Positions 17,719 through 27,567 of a DNA stretch of 64,000 nt are shown here, piece after piece (within the stretch, counting starts at the first letter, position 1; each line of letters begins with the position of its first letter). Source of the stretch: Luteibacter anthropi (GTDB taxonomy: Bacteria; Pseudomonadota; Gammaproteobacteria; Xanthomonadales; Rhodanobacteraceae); the NCBI RefSeq assembly GCF_011759365.1, contig NZ_JAARLZ010000003.1:62001-126000 (forward strand), read 5' to 3'. The translations under genes were made by a program, and so were the position numbers. A model generated the notes under the pieces. It saw nothing but the letters and a program-made list of their open reading frames with translations. It had not been told where the DNA came from and made no database searches.

Positions 17719-18876
17719 ATGCGCCCGTTTTCCCTCGGTGACGATATCGACCTCCTGCGCGACAGCGTCCGCGCCTTCGCCGAAAAGGAAATCGCCCCGC
17801 GCGCCGACCGTATCGACCGCGAAAACCAGTTTCCCGACGATATCTGGGCCAAGCTGGGCGACATGGGCCTGCTGGGTATCACCCTGCCCGGCGATCTCGG
17901 TGGCTCCGAAATGGGCTTTCTCGCCCATATGGTCGCCATGGAAGAAATCTCCCGCGCGTCGGCGTCGGTAGGCCTGTCGTACGGCGCGCACTCCAATCTG
18001 TGCGTGCAGAACATCTACCACAACGGCAACGATGCCCAGCGCCGCAAGTACCTGCCCAGGCTCGCCAGCGGTGAGTGGGTGGGCGCGCTGGCCATGAGCG
18101 AGCCCGGTGCCGGCTCCGACGTGGTCGGTTCGATGAGCTGCAAGGCCGAACTGGTCGGCGACACCTGGGTCGCCAACGGCTCGAAGATGTGGATCACCAA
18201 CGGCCCCGATGCCGACGTGCTGCTGGTCTACATGCGCACCGCGCCGCGTGCGGCGGGCAGCCGTTGCATGACTGCCTTCATCGTCGAGAAGGGCATGAAG
18301 GGCTTCTCCACTGCGCAGAAGCTCGACAAGCTTGGCATGCGCGGCTCCAACACCTGCGAACTGGTGTTCGAAAACTGCGAGATTCCGGCCGAAAACATCG
18401 TCGGCGAAGTGAACGAAGGCGTGCGTGTGCTCATGAGCGGCCTCGATACCGAGCGCCTCGTGCTCTCCGGCGGCCCCATCGGCATCATGCAGGCCGCGGT
18501 AGACCTCGTGCTGCCCTATGTGCGCGAGCGCAAGCAGTTCAACGCCCCCATCGGCACCTTCGGCCTCATGCAGGGCAAGGTGGCCGACATGTATACGGCG
18601 CTGCAATCCTCGCGCGGCTTCGCCTATATGGTGGCGCAGCAGTTCGACAACGGAGTGAAATCGCGTATCGATCCTGCCGCGTGCCTGCTCAATGCATCGA
18701 CCAACGCCGTGATGGTGGCGCTGGAAGCCATCCAGGCGCTAGGTGGTAATGGTTATATCAACGAGTTCCCGGCGGGGCGGCTGCTGCGCGATGCGAAGCT
18801 CTACGAGATCGGCGCGGGCACGAACGAAATTCGCCGGATGCTTATCGGTCGCGAACTGTTCCACGGAAAGTCTTAA
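17719..18876 (+). CDS. liuA: isovaleryl-CoA dehydrogenase
   Basis: This 385-residue acyl-CoA dehydrogenase resembles isovaleryl-CoA dehydrogenase most closely, including [15 protein letters not shown] and LCNASTNAV-like core sequence (LLNASTNAV). The catalytic Glu is Glu245 in [12 protein letters not shown], the position used by isovaleryl-CoA enzymes, not the later Glu of short/medium-chain enzymes. FAD-binding [11 protein letters not shown] is present. It converts isovaleryl-CoA to 3-methylcrotonyl-CoA in leucine breakdown, the substrate of the carboxylase whose beta subunit is encoded at 24074. CGGAG lies 7 bases before ATG 17719. The symbol follows the Pseudomonas liu genes. Confidence 0.92.
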   Translation: MRPFSLGDDIDLLRDSVRAFAEKEIAPRADRIDRENQFPDDIWAKLGDMGLLGITLPGDLGGSEMGFLAHMVAMEEISRASASVGLSYGAHSNLCVQNIYHNGNDAQRRKYLPRLASGEWVGALAMSEPGAGSDVVGSMSCKAELVGDTWVANGSKMWITNGPDADVLLVYMRTAPRAAGSRCMTAFIVEKGMKGFSTAQKLDKLGMRGSNTCELVFENCEIPAENIVGEVNEGVRVLMSGLDTERLVLSGGPIGIMQAAVDLVLPYVRERKQFNAPIGTFGLMQGKVADMYTALQSSRGFAYMVAQQFDNGVKSRIDPAACLLNASTNAVMVALEAIQALGGNGYINEFPAGRLLRDAKLYEIGAGTNEIRRMLIGRELFHGKS

Positions 18877-18936
18877 CCAGGTGCCTCCCCGGTCACGTCA
18901 CTGCAAGCGGCGTGTCACACCCATAGCGACCTGATC

Positions 18937-18973
18937 AACGCCGCCGCTTCCGGCACACGGAAGCGGCGGCGTT
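18937..18973. terminator. bidirectional terminator between convergent liuA and autotransporter genes
   Basis: A perfect 16-bp inverted repeat, AACGCCGCCGCTTCCG and its complement, surrounds a GCACA loop. It lies between convergent stop codons; short T/A tracts flank it on both sides, the T tract being weak. Confidence 0.82.
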
Positions 18974-18976
18974 TCA

Positions 18977-21799
18977 TTACCAGGCCACGCGCACACTCGC
19001 CGACGCCGAACGCGAATGATCCCGGTCGGCAAAGCGCTGATCCATGCCGAACGCCAGCTGCGTCCGCTCGTTCATATCCCAGCCCAGCTGCAACCCCGCC
19101 GTGGCCGCACTGCGCGACAGGCCGATACCCTCTACCGGTGCCCACTGCGAGAAGCCCGTGTAGCGTGCGGCAAACACCTCGCCCCGCGTGGCGAACGCGT
19201 TCTGCCAGCCCAGCTTCATGTCCAGGCGCAACTTGCCGTACGACGTGAACCAGGAAGCCCCCGCACGTACGCCCACGCCAGCCTGCCAGCGCGACGTGGT
19301 GTGATCGTTGGCCGTCAGGCCGAAGCCATCGCCGCCTATTTCCTGGAAACCCGAGCGATGAATGCTGGCGTATTGCACGTTGGCAAACGGCGTCAGCGAG
19401 AACGCTCCCACCTGCGTGCGATAACCCAGTTCGCCATAGGCGGAGTTGTAGCTGCCGTTGATATCGCCACCGGCAAAGGTCGCTGCCTGATCGCCGAAAC
19501 GCAGGAGGCGACGCGTATCGCCACGGAAGCTGCCGTAGCCTACGCGCCCCACGCCGTACCAGTTGGCCCCTTGCGTTCCGGCATAGAACGAGCCTTCGGT
19601 GGAGCGGTTGCGCTGGCGGTCGAAGTTGCCGGAGAGCTGGCCGGTGCTGCGCATGGTAGCTACCGTCACACCGGCAAAGCCGTTGCTGCCGATGCGCACG
19701 TCCTGGCCGATCATGCCACCCGAGAGGTTGAAGCCGACGTTGCCGAAACCAGCGCGACTCATGCCACCCTGGTCGTTGAGCGACTGCGCCCACGAACCCC
19801 GGGTGGTACCTGCATCCAGATGCGACATCAGCGCATCGTTACCTGCATCGATGCCGGCCAGCGTCACCGCCGTACCGGCAGCGTAAAGCTGGCCGGAAAG
19901 CGATTCCAGCGAAGCCTGCGCCTGGGCCGTGCTGCGCGACTGCTGGATGCCGCCCGCTGCGGACAAAGTGCCATTGGCGACGACATTACCTGCCGATGAA
20001 GCCAGCGACTGATCGATCTGGGCAAAAGCCGCATCGACGCGTGTGGCGGACGACTGCGCCGCCAGCGATGCAGGCATGGACGCCTGCGCCACCTTCACCA
20101 CGCTGATGTGCGACGTGTCCACCCAGACTTCCGTCGGCGCATACTGCAACGTGGTCTGCAGATAGATGCCCGGTGCTGTACTCAGGCCGGCAAACTGCCC
20201 GCTCACGGACGAAGCCGTCAGCACCTGCTGGTGCGATACCGGCACATACTTGTCCTTGACGCCCGAAATATAGAACTGACCATTCAACGATGCGGTGCCG
20301 TTGACGATCAGTGGTGCACCCAGCACCTGCGCCAGCGTACCCGTGCTGCCCTGGACGAAATTGCCCGTGATCGTCGTACCCGCATCCGTCGTCTGTAACC
20401 GGCCCTGGTTGAGCACGTTGCCGCCGATGTCACCGTGCGCAATCACCTGCCCCGCCGACGATCCAGGCTGGGCAGGGAGAATCGTGACCGCACCGGGCAA
20501 TCGGCCCATGGATTCGAGCGTGGTGCCTTCGCCGACGATGCTGCCGCCGCTGTAGCTGTTGTTTTTGCTCGTCAGCACGAGCCGTGCATTGCCGCTGGTG
20601 GTAAGTCCACCCGTGCCGCTGATGTCGTTGCTGAAGGTGACGTCGCTGCCCGCAACGAGATTGATCGTCAGCGGACCCCAGTCGAGCGTGCCGGGCCCAC
20701 CGATGGCACGGCCCACGTTGAGGCGACCGTAGCCGTATACCGGGTCGGGGCCCGGCGCGCCCAGATCATCGGCGGTGCCAAGGATGATCTGGCGCACTGC
20801 GTCCTTCGACAACGTAGGAAACACGCCAGATACAACCGCAGCGCCGGCGGCCACCTGTGGCGCGGCAAAGGAGGTGCCGCTCCAGACCTCATACGAAGGA
20901 TTGGCCGCCGTCGCATTGGCCGCCAGCGTCACGACGGAGCCCGGCGCCGCCAGGCAATAGTTCTGCGCGATGCCGCACCGGTTGGAGTAGGAGGCAATGC
21001 TGGTGGGGTTGGCGCTGTCAAGCGCTACTACCGTCAGCCAGCCACGCTCAAGCTCGGGCGCGCGATTGGGTAGTGCGGCGACATCCGACGGATTTGCCTG
21101 GCCACTATTACCCGCGGCAAAAACGAACAGCGCCCCGAACCGGGCGGCCGAATACGCGTCACGGAAACTCTGCGTGGTGGACGCGCTGGATGCATCCCAG
21201 TAAAGGCCACCCCACGAATTGTTGATGATCGTGGCCTTGGCACCGATCAGGTCGCTGTTGATCTTGCCCAGCGGATCGGCCGACGTGACCTTGTTCCCCT
21301 GGCCGCTGCCGTCGTCGGTCGGCGTCTTGTCGGCAATGATCCGGGCCGTGACGATGCTGGCGGACGGTGCGATGCCGCCACCGAACAGACCCTGTGTCGT
21401 GCCCACCGCCACTTCGGCCACGGCCGTGCCATGGCCCACCACGTCGCCCACGCTGGTGTTGTTCACCACCGGGTCCACGTAGCTGAAGCTCTGCAACACC
21501 TTGCCGTTGAGGGTGGGATTCGTCGCGATCACCCCCGAATCGACGATACCGATGATGGTGCCGGCACCCTTGGCACCTGCCGCCTGTGCCGCTTTTGCAT
21601 TGGTGGCCGTGAGCTGGATATCCGACGGCGGCGCCGGAGCCGACGGCGTGGAAGGCGGTGTCGCCGGCTGCACCGGGGGCGGGATGTTATAGGAGGGACG
21701 GCTATTGCTCCCGCCTCCACCGCCGCCGCACGCGGTTACGCCCAGACTCACGCAAACAGCCAGCGCAAGCTCGCGCTGGCGGAGCAGGTTCCAATGCAT
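18977..21799 (-). CDS. lipoprotein autotransporter serine protease (subtilase S8)
   Basis: This 940-residue protein has a lipobox (VTAC, lipidated Cys24) followed by six Gly and a Pro-rich linker. A subtilisin-type protease domain carries Asp87 (GIVDSGV), His123 (GHGTAV), Asn231 (AAGNSG) and Ser310 (SGTSFAAP). A passenger with PATR-like repeats follows (GGLTTSGNARLVLTSKNNSYSGG), and a C-terminal autotransporter barrel of about 270 residues ends in VRVAW. It is predicted to be surface displayed and to cleave proteins outside the cell; the arrangement recalls NalP/SphB1. I chose ATG 21799 because GGGGGAA precedes it and the lipobox falls correctly. The gene stands alone. Confidence 0.93.
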   Translation of the reverse strand: MHWNLLRQRELALAVCVSLGVTACGGGGGGSNSRPSYNIPPPVQPATPPSTPSAPAPPSDIQLTATNAKAAQAAGAKGAGTIIGIVDSGVIATNPTLNGKVLQSFSYVDPVVNNTSVGDVVGHGTAVAEVAVGTTQGLFGGGIAPSASIVTARIIADKTPTDDGSGQGNKVTSADPLGKINSDLIGAKATIINNSWGGLYWDASSASTTQSFRDAYSAARFGALFVFAAGNSGQANPSDVAALPNRAPELERGWLTVVALDSANPTSIASYSNRCGIAQNYCLAAPGSVVTLAANATAANPSYEVWSGTSFAAPQVAAGAAVVSGVFPTLSKDAVRQIILGTADDLGAPGPDPVYGYGRLNVGRAIGGPGTLDWGPLTINLVAGSDVTFSNDISGTGGLTTSGNARLVLTSKNNSYSGGSIVGEGTTLESMGRLPGAVTILPAQPGSSAGQVIAHGDIGGNVLNQGRLQTTDAGTTITGNFVQGSTGTLAQVLGAPLIVNGTASLNGQFYISGVKDKYVPVSHQQVLTASSVSGQFAGLSTAPGIYLQTTLQYAPTEVWVDTSHISVVKVAQASMPASLAAQSSATRVDAAFAQIDQSLASSAGNVVANGTLSAAGGIQQSRSTAQAQASLESLSGQLYAAGTAVTLAGIDAGNDALMSHLDAGTTRGSWAQSLNDQGGMSRAGFGNVGFNLSGGMIGQDVRIGSNGFAGVTVATMRSTGQLSGNFDRQRNRSTEGSFYAGTQGANWYGVGRVGYGSFRGDTRRLLRFGDQAATFAGGDINGSYNSAYGELGYRTQVGAFSLTPFANVQYASIHRSGFQEIGGDGFGLTANDHTTSRWQAGVGVRAGASWFTSYGKLRLDMKLGWQNAFATRGEVFAARYTGFSQWAPVEGIGLSRSAATAGLQLGWDMNERTQLAFGMDQRFADRDHSRSASASVRVAW

Positions 21800-21999
21800 C
21801 TCGTTGTTCCCCCGAATGGACGTCAATGTCGTGAGGCCTGATCCTGGCCACATGGCGCAGGATGTTGCCAAATCATTGAGATTTTGCGCAAGGCCTTGCG
21901 CGCCTGACGCAGCGCAGATTGCCCCTCACCGGGCGCCACTGCGATACTCGACGGGTTTTCCGCCCCCAAGGGCGGCCATCCGAGCATTACGGAGTTCCC

Positions 22000-23175
22000 A
22001 TGTCCGACATCGTCATCGCAGGTGCCAAGCGCACCGCCATCGGTTCCTTCCTCGGCCAGTTCACCGGCGTGCCCTCCCCCGAACTGGGCTCCATCGCCAT
22101 CAAGGCCGCCCTGGAGCAGTCCGGCATTGCCGCGGCGGACGTGAGCGAAGTGATCATGGGTTGCGTGCTGCCGGGCAATCTCGGCCAGGCCCCGGCCCGC
22201 CAGGCTTCGCTCAAGGCCGGCCTGCCGACCTCGGCCGGCTGCACCACCATCAACAAGGTGTGCGGTTCCGGCATGAAGGCGCTCATGCTCGCCCACGACC
22301 TCATCAAGGCCGGTTCGGCCAGCGTGGTAGTGGCCGGCGGCATGGAGTCGATGACGAATGCCCCGCACATGGTCAACGCCCGCACCGGCATCCGCTACGG
22401 CGACGGCCAGCTGGTGGACCACATGGCCTGGGACGGCCTCACCAATCCGTACGACGGCAAGGCCATGGGCGTGTTCGGCGAGCAGTGCGCCGACAAGTAC
22501 CACTTCACGCGCGAAGCGCAGGACGCCTACGCCATCGCCTCGGTCGAGCGCGCGCAGGCGGCGCAGAAGTCGGGCGCGTTCGCGAATGAAATCGTTCCGG
22601 TGACCGTGCAGGGCCGCAAGGGTGCGCAGGATTTCGCCGAAGACGAACAGCCCGGCCGTTCCGATATCGCCAAGATTCCCACCCTGCGCGCGGCATTCCG
22701 CAAGGAAAACGGCACCATCACCGCCGCCAGCTCGTCCAGCATTTCCGACGGCGCCGCCGCGATGATCGTGCTCTCGGCCGATGAAGCGAAGAAGCGCGGC
22801 GTGACCCCGCTGGCCCGTGTCGTGGCCCATGCCACGCACTCGCAGGAACCCGAGTGGTTCACCACCGCACCGGTGGGCGCCATCCAGAAAGTGCTCGAAA
22901 AGGCCGGCTGGAAAGCATCCGACGTCGATCTGTTCGAAGTGAACGAGGCGTTTGCCGTGGTGCCGATGGCCGTCATGCACGAGCTTGGCGTCTCGCACGA
23001 GAAGATGAACGTCAACGGTGGCGCTTGTGCGCTGGGTCATCCGATCGGTGCCAGCGGTGCCCGTATCGTGGTCACTCTTCTCAATGCGTTGACAGCCCGT
23101 GGGGCAAAAAGGGGCGTCGCGGCGCTTTGCATTGGCGGCGGCGAGGCAACGGCGGTCGCTATCGAACTGATGTGA
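22000..23175 (+). CDS. acetyl-CoA C-acetyltransferase (thiolase)
   Basis: This 391-residue thiolase makes or cleaves acetoacetyl-CoA. The nucleophile is Cys88 (NKVCGSGMKA). The His of GGACALGHPIGASG and the C-terminal Cys of LCIGGGEA complete the active site. ATG 22000 has ACGGAG 6 bases upstream. Placed between liuA and liuB-type genes, it may dispose of acetoacetate-derived acetoacetyl-CoA from leucine, or feed polyhydroxybutyrate synthesis; the sequence cannot decide. No ribosome-binding link to its neighbours is seen, so it is probably monocistronic. Confidence 0.93.
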   Translation: MSDIVIAGAKRTAIGSFLGQFTGVPSPELGSIAIKAALEQSGIAAADVSEVIMGCVLPGNLGQAPARQASLKAGLPTSAGCTTINKVCGSGMKALMLAHDLIKAGSASVVVAGGMESMTNAPHMVNARTGIRYGDGQLVDHMAWDGLTNPYDGKAMGVFGEQCADKYHFTREAQDAYAIASVERAQAAQKSGAFANEIVPVTVQGRKGAQDFAEDEQPGRSDIAKIPTLRAAFRKENGTITAASSSSISDGAAAMIVLSADEAKKRGVTPLARVVAHATHSQEPEWFTTAPVGAIQKVLEKAGWKASDVDLFEVNEAFAVVPMAVMHELGVSHEKMNVNGGACALGHPIGASGARIVVTLLNALTARGAKRGVAALCIGGGEATAVAIELM

Positions 23176-23336
23176 ACCCGGTGTCGAAATTTCAGGCGGT
23201 CATCTCGAAAAAATCACGCGATGTACATGGGTTTTAATACCCCCTGAAGCACACACCGGCATTCGGTAGCCATGCCTGAGCAACTAAGCTATTAATACGC
23301 CCGCCTAACGGCATTCCACGGCTAAGGAGAAACACA

Positions 23337-23702
23337 ATGAATTTGACGCGTACCCTTCTCGCCTCTGCGCTCGTCGCGCTGCTGGCAGCATGCAGCAACG
23401 GCGCGCAGGATTCCGCGCAGGATGCCCAGAAGTCCGCTGCGGATGCCCAGCAGCAGGCTGACAAGGCCCAGCAGGCCGCCGACCAGTCGCAGAACGCCGC
23501 GACCTCGCAGGCCGCCGACCAGGCCCAGCAGTCCGCCGACCAGGCCAAGGACGCTGCATCCCAGGCCCAGGCCGCCGCCTCGTCCTCCACCGGCGCCGCC
23601 AAGGATGCCGCCTCCAACGCTGCCGACCAGGCCGACAAATCGGCTGACCAGGCCAAGGACGCTGCGTCCAACGCCAACAGCGCGAAGGACGACAAGAAGT
23701 AA
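23337..23702 (+). CDS. small Ala/Gln/Asp-rich lipoprotein, helical
   Basis: This 121-residue protein has a signal peptide with lipobox LLAAC (Cys19). The mature part is built almost wholly from Ala, Asp, Gln, Ser and Lys in near-heptad repeats (QQADKAQQAADQSQNAA; ADQAKDAASQAQAAAS), predicting one long helix or coiled coil, and it ends in Lys-Lys like Lpp-type lipoproteins. It may be an abundant outer-membrane lipoprotein; the role is unknown. AAGGAG precedes ATG by 7 bases and a strong terminator follows. A shadow frame on the other strand has no independent support. Confidence 0.85.
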   Translation: MNLTRTLLASALVALLAACSNGAQDSAQDAQKSAADAQQQADKAQQAADQSQNAATSQAADQAQQSADQAKDAASQAQAAASSSTGAAKDAASNAADQADKSADQAKDAASNANSAKDDKK

Positions 23703-23721
23703 TCGGGGCACTGTCCCGCTG

Positions 23722-23754
23722 AAAACGGCTGCCTCCGGGCGGCCGTTTTTTTTT
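23722..23754 (+). terminator. rho-independent terminator after the Ala-rich lipoprotein
   Basis: A 12-bp stem (AAAACGGCTGCC pairing with GGCGGCCGTTTT, one G-T pair) with a TCCG loop runs into nine T residues. This strong terminator is consistent with a highly expressed short mRNA. Confidence 0.93.
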
Positions 23755-23793
23755 GGCCCGCACGCAGCCCCCCGCGCCGCTTTCGCTTATTTG

Positions 23794-23961
23794 TGTAGGA
23801 GCGCGCCTTGCGCGCGACCCCTGAACGCGATTCATAAAAGGGCAATGCAGACAATGATCGGGCAGCGTTCACACCCCCGCCCCACCGCCTGCCCGATCAT
23901 CTCAACGCATCATTCGCCATACGTATCCTTGCGGGGTCGCGCGCAAGGCGCGCTCCTACAG
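23794..23961. repeat. REP pair with long spacer holding a nested 12-bp inverted repeat
   Basis: The left arm is TGTAGGAGCGCGCCTTGCGC and the right arm is GGCGCGCTCCTACAG, about 105 bases apart. Inside, ATGATCGGGCAG (23854–23865) and CTGCCCGATCAT (23889–23900) form a perfect inverted repeat. No gene lies in this gap of 371 bases (23703–24073) apart from the terminator and this element. Confidence 0.88.
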
Positions 23962-24073
23962 GTCACGGGGGAATCGCAACAGATCAAGGCGCATCACGGG
24001 ATACCGCAACGCAGCGTTCGCAGGCCCAGCCAGCCCGCTATGATGGCCGTTTCGTCCGTCGCGAACGTCCCCC

Positions 24074-25681
24074 ATGCCCATCCTCACCTCGCAGATCGAC
24101 ACCCGCTCCGCCGATTTCCAGGCTTCCAGCCTGCGCCTGCGCGCGCTCACCGACGACCTGCGCGATACGCTCAAGCGCACCGCCGAGGGCGGCGGCGCCA
24201 AGGCCCGCGAGAAACACGTGGCGCGGGGCAAGCTGCTGCCGCGTGAGCGGATCCGCGCCCTGCTCGATCCCGGCTCGCCCTTCCTCGAAATCGCCCCGCT
24301 CGCCGCGCACGGCATGTACGACGACGCCGCACCCGCAGCCGGCGTCATCGCCGGCATCGGTCGCGTGATGGGCCAGGAAGTGGTGGTGCTCGCCAACGAC
24401 GCCACGGTAAAAGGCGGCACGTACTTCCCCATGACGGTGAAAAAACACCTGCGTGCGCAGGAAGTGGCGATGGAAAACCGCCTGCCCTGCATCTACCTGG
24501 TGGATTCCGGTGGCGCCTTCCTTCCCTTGCAGGACGAAGTGTTCCCCGATCGCGAGCACTTCGGCCGCATTTTCTACAACCAGGCGCGCATGAGCGCGCA
24601 GGGCATTCCGCAGATTGCCGTGGTGATGGGGTCGTGTACGGCAGGCGGCGCCTACGTGCCAGCCATGAGCGATGAAACCATCATCGTGCGTGAGCAGGGC
24701 ACGATCTTCCTTGGTGGTCCGCCGCTGGTGAAGGCCGCCACGGGCGAGGTCGTGGATGCCGAAGCACTCGGCGGTGCCGACGTGCACACCTCCGTCTCGG
24801 GCGTGGCCGATCATTTCGCGGAAAACGACGCCCATGCGCTGTCCATCGCGCGTGACATCGTCGGTTCGCTCAATCGCGTGAAGCAGGTGCCGCTGGCATT
24901 GCGTGCGCCCATCGAGCCGCGTTTTTCCGCCGAAGAGCTTTACGGCGTGATTCCGGAAGATACCCGTCGTCCATTCGATATCCGCGAAGTGATCGCACGC
25001 ATCGTCGACGATTCCGATTTCCACGAATTCAAGGCGCGCTACGGCAAGACCCTGGTCACCGGCTTCGCGCATATCCACGGCTACCCCGTGGGCATCGTCG
25101 CCAACAACGGCATCCTCTTCGGCGAATCCGCGCAGAAAGGCGCGCACTTCATCGAACTGTGCAACCAGCGCAACGTGCCGCTGGTGTTCCTGCAGAACAT
25201 CACCGGCTTCATGGTGGGCCGCAAGTACGAAAACGGCGGCATCGCGAAGGATGGCGCGAAGATGGTCACGGCTGTGGCCTGTTCACACGTGCCCAAGTTC
25301 ACCGTGGTGATCGGCGGCAGCTTCGGTGCCGGCAACTACGCCATGTGCGGCCGCGCCTATGGCGCCCGTTTCCTGTGGATGTGGCCGAACTCGCGCATCA
25401 GCGTGATGGGTGGCGAACAGGCGGCGTCGGTGCTGGCGACCGTGCGTCGCGATGGCATCGAGGCGGGTGGCGGCACGTGGAGCGCGGAGGAAGAAGAAAC
25501 CTTCAAGGCGCCGGTACGCGAGCAGTACGAGCGCCAGGGGCATCCGTATTACGCGAGCGCTCGCCTGTGGGACGACGGCATCATCGATCCGGCCGACACG
25601 CGCCGCGTGCTGGGCCTGGCGATCTCGGCATCGATGAACGCCCCCATCGAACAAGGCCGCTTCGGCGTCTTCCGCATGTAA
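24074..25681 (+). CDS. liuB: methylcrotonoyl-CoA carboxylase beta subunit
   Basis: This 535-residue carboxyltransferase has two crotonase-type halves: [54 protein letters not shown], and [51 protein letters not shown]. The sequence fits the methylcrotonyl-CoA beta subunit (LiuB/MccB) better than propionyl-CoA carboxylase. It transfers carboxylate from biotin to 3-methylcrotonyl-CoA. The biotin-carrying alpha subunit (LiuD) and the methylglutaconyl-CoA hydratase (LiuC), usually adjacent, are not in this window, so the complex is completed by genes elsewhere. Confidence 0.93.
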   Translation: MPILTSQIDTRSADFQASSLRLRALTDDLRDTLKRTAEGGGAKAREKHVARGKLLPRERIRALLDPGSPFLEIAPLAAHGMYDDAAPAAGVIAGIGRVMGQEVVVLANDATVKGGTYFPMTVKKHLRAQEVAMENRLPCIYLVDSGGAFLPLQDEVFPDREHFGRIFYNQARMSAQGIPQIAVVMGSCTAGGAYVPAMSDETIIVREQGTIFLGGPPLVKAATGEVVDAEALGGADVHTSVSGVADHFAENDAHALSIARDIVGSLNRVKQVPLALRAPIEPRFSAEELYGVIPEDTRRPFDIREVIARIVDDSDFHEFKARYGKTLVTGFAHIHGYPVGIVANNGILFGESAQKGAHFIELCNQRNVPLVFLQNITGFMVGRKYENGGIAKDGAKMVTAVACSHVPKFTVVIGGSFGAGNYAMCGRAYGARFLWMWPNSRISVMGGEQAASVLATVRRDGIEAGGGTWSAEEEETFKAPVREQYERQGHPYYASARLWDDGIIDPADTRRVLGLAISASMNAPIEQGRFGVFRM

Positions 25682-25685
25682 CCTC

Positions 25686-25955
25686 CTGCAGGAGCGCGCC
25701 TCGCGCGCGACCGGTACAGGGCCTTGAGCCCACCGCTCCGCACGGTCGCGCGCAGGCCCGCTCCTACACAACCTTGCCCTGTAGGAGCGCGCCTCGCGCG
25801 CGACCGGTACAGGGCCTTGAGCCCATCGCTCCGCACGGTCGCGCGCAGGCGCGCTCCTACACAACCTTGCCCTGTAGGAGCGCGCCTTGCGCGCGACCGG
25901 TACAGGGCCTTGAGCCCACCGCTCCGCACGGTCGCGCGCAGGCGCGCTCCTACAG
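25686..25955. repeat. three tandem copies of a 93-bp REP-pair unit
   Basis: GCAGGAG/GTAGGAG starts recur at 25688, 25781 and 25874, exactly 93 bases apart. Each unit holds a full REP pair, with spacer GGTACAGGGCCTTGAGCCCA, and ACACAACCTTGCCC links the units. Differences are few. It fills most of the 346-base gap before xseA. Confidence 0.95.
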
Positions 25956-26027
25956 ATGAACTGAGGAATGGTGGGTAAGTCACTGGGCCATCGACATTCC
26001 CTGCCAGCGTGATAACCTCGCCGGTCC

Positions 26028-27371
26028 ATGTCCGACCTTGACCGCAACGCCCCCCACGTCTTCACGCCCTCCGGCCTGAACCGGCTGGTGCGTGATCTGC
26101 TGGAAGACGCCCTGCCCATGGGCGTGTGGATCGAAGGCGAGCTGTCGAACGTATCGCGCCCCGCCTCCGGTCACATCTATTTCACGCTGAAAGACGCCAA
26201 CGCCCAGGTGCGTTGCGCCATGTTCCGCATGGCCGCATCGCGCCTGCGCTTCCGTCCCGCGGACGGCATGCACGTGCTGATGCGGGCCAAGGTGGGCCTG
26301 TACGAAGCCAGGGGCGAATTCCAGCTCGTGGCCGACCACATGGAGCCGGCCGGCGAAGGCGCGCTCCAGCGCGAGTTCGAGCAGCTCAAGGCCCGCCTCG
26401 GCGCCGAAGGCCTGTTCGATCCCGAACGCAAGCGTCCTCTGCCTGATTTCCCGAAACGGATCGGCGTCATCACCTCCCCTTCCGGCGCGGCCGTGCGCGA
26501 CGTGCTCAGCGTCATGGGCCGGCGCTTCCCACTGGCCGAGGTTGACGTACTTCCCGTGCCCGTACAGGGCCGCGAAGCACCGCCCGCCATCGCCGCGATG
26601 CTGCGCAGCGCGTCCGCCAGTGGCCATTACGACGTACTGCTGGTCACCCGTGGCGGTGGCTCGCTGGAAGACCTGTGGGCGTTCAACGACGGGAGCGTGG
26701 CGCGGGCCATCCACGCCAGCGACGTACCCGTGGTCTCCGCCGTGGGCCACGAGGTGGATTTCACCATCGCCGATTTCGTCGCCGATCTGCGCGCCGCCAC
26801 CCCGTCCGCGGCAGCCGAGCTGCTGGTACCAGACGGCGCCGACCTGGAACGCCGCCTGGACCGCCTGCGCCAGCGCATGGCCACGCTGATGGCACGCCGC
26901 CTGCAGGCAGCCGCCCAGCGGGCCGATCACTGGCAGGCGAGGCTCAACACCCAGCGCCCGCAGGCCCGGCTGGCCCGGGATGCGCAGCGACTGGAAGCCC
27001 TGCGTCGTCGCCTGCATATGAGCATCGGACAGGCCAACGCCCTGCGCCGTGCCCGGCTCGAGCGCCTTCAGGCGCGCCTCGCCGCGCGTCATCCCCGGTT
27101 GCGACTGGACCCATCGCGCGCCCGGCTGGCTGAGCTGCGCCAGCGGATGAGCAGCGCCATCGGCCGCAGGCTGGAGCGCGAGCGTGCCCGCGTGGCCCAG
27201 CAGGGGCGCACGCTGCACGCCGTGAGCCCGCTGGCGACGCTGGAGCGTGGTTATGCCATCGTCTTCGACGAGCGCGACGCCATCGTGCGCCGGGCCGCCG
27301 ATGTGGCCGTGGGTGAGCGGGTGCGGGTGATGCTGGGTGAGGGGGAGTTGAGGTTGCGTCGCGAGGATTGA
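26028..27371 (+). CDS. xseA: exodeoxyribonuclease VII large subunit
   Basis: This 447-residue protein has the N-terminal OB-fold domain ([26 protein letters not shown], spread over about residues 18–44, and [18 protein letters not shown]). The catalytic domain carries [34 protein letters not shown] and [19 protein letters not shown], and a long Arg/Gln-rich coiled-coil region ends in LERGYAIV. With the small subunit XseB it degrades single-stranded DNA during repair. xseB is not adjacent. ATG 26028 lacks a strong ribosome-binding site but fits the family start. Confidence 0.95.
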   Translation: MSDLDRNAPHVFTPSGLNRLVRDLLEDALPMGVWIEGELSNVSRPASGHIYFTLKDANAQVRCAMFRMAASRLRFRPADGMHVLMRAKVGLYEARGEFQLVADHMEPAGEGALQREFEQLKARLGAEGLFDPERKRPLPDFPKRIGVITSPSGAAVRDVLSVMGRRFPLAEVDVLPVPVQGREAPPAIAAMLRSASASGHYDVLLVTRGGGSLEDLWAFNDGSVARAIHASDVPVVSAVGHEVDFTIADFVADLRAATPSAAAELLVPDGADLERRLDRLRQRMATLMARRLQAAAQRADHWQARLNTQRPQARLARDAQRLEALRRRLHMSIGQANALRRARLERLQARLAARHPRLRLDPSRARLAELRQRMSSAIGRRLERERARVAQQGRTLHAVSPLATLERGYAIVFDERDAIVRRAADVAVGERVRVMLGEGELRLRRED

Positions 27372-27387
27372 TTTCGTTCGCCCTGGG

Positions 27388-27472
27388 CCGGTCGCGCGCG
27401 AGGCGCGCTCCTACAGGGCCATGGATCCATCATGCGAATCCCTCTGTAGGAGCGCGCCTCGCGCGCGACCGG
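27388..27472. repeat. REP pair in inverted order (arms facing outward)
   Basis: Here the right-type arm (CCGGTCGCGCGCGAGGCGCG ... CTACAG) comes first and the left-type arm (CTGTAGGAGCGCGCC ... CCGG) second, the reverse of the other pairs. About 24 bases lie between the two arms. Confidence 0.9.
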
Positions 27473-27567
27473 TCCAACGCCAAGCCTCCCAGCGGCGAAA
27501 CGCCTCACGACACCTGAACGCCTCCGGCACCATCATGTCGGATATCGTGTCAAAGAGGGCCATGCCC

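Noticed and set aside
25686-25955. CRISPR array at the REP repeats
   Set aside because: The spacers are the same in each copy and the repeat is a symmetric palindrome pair typical of REP.
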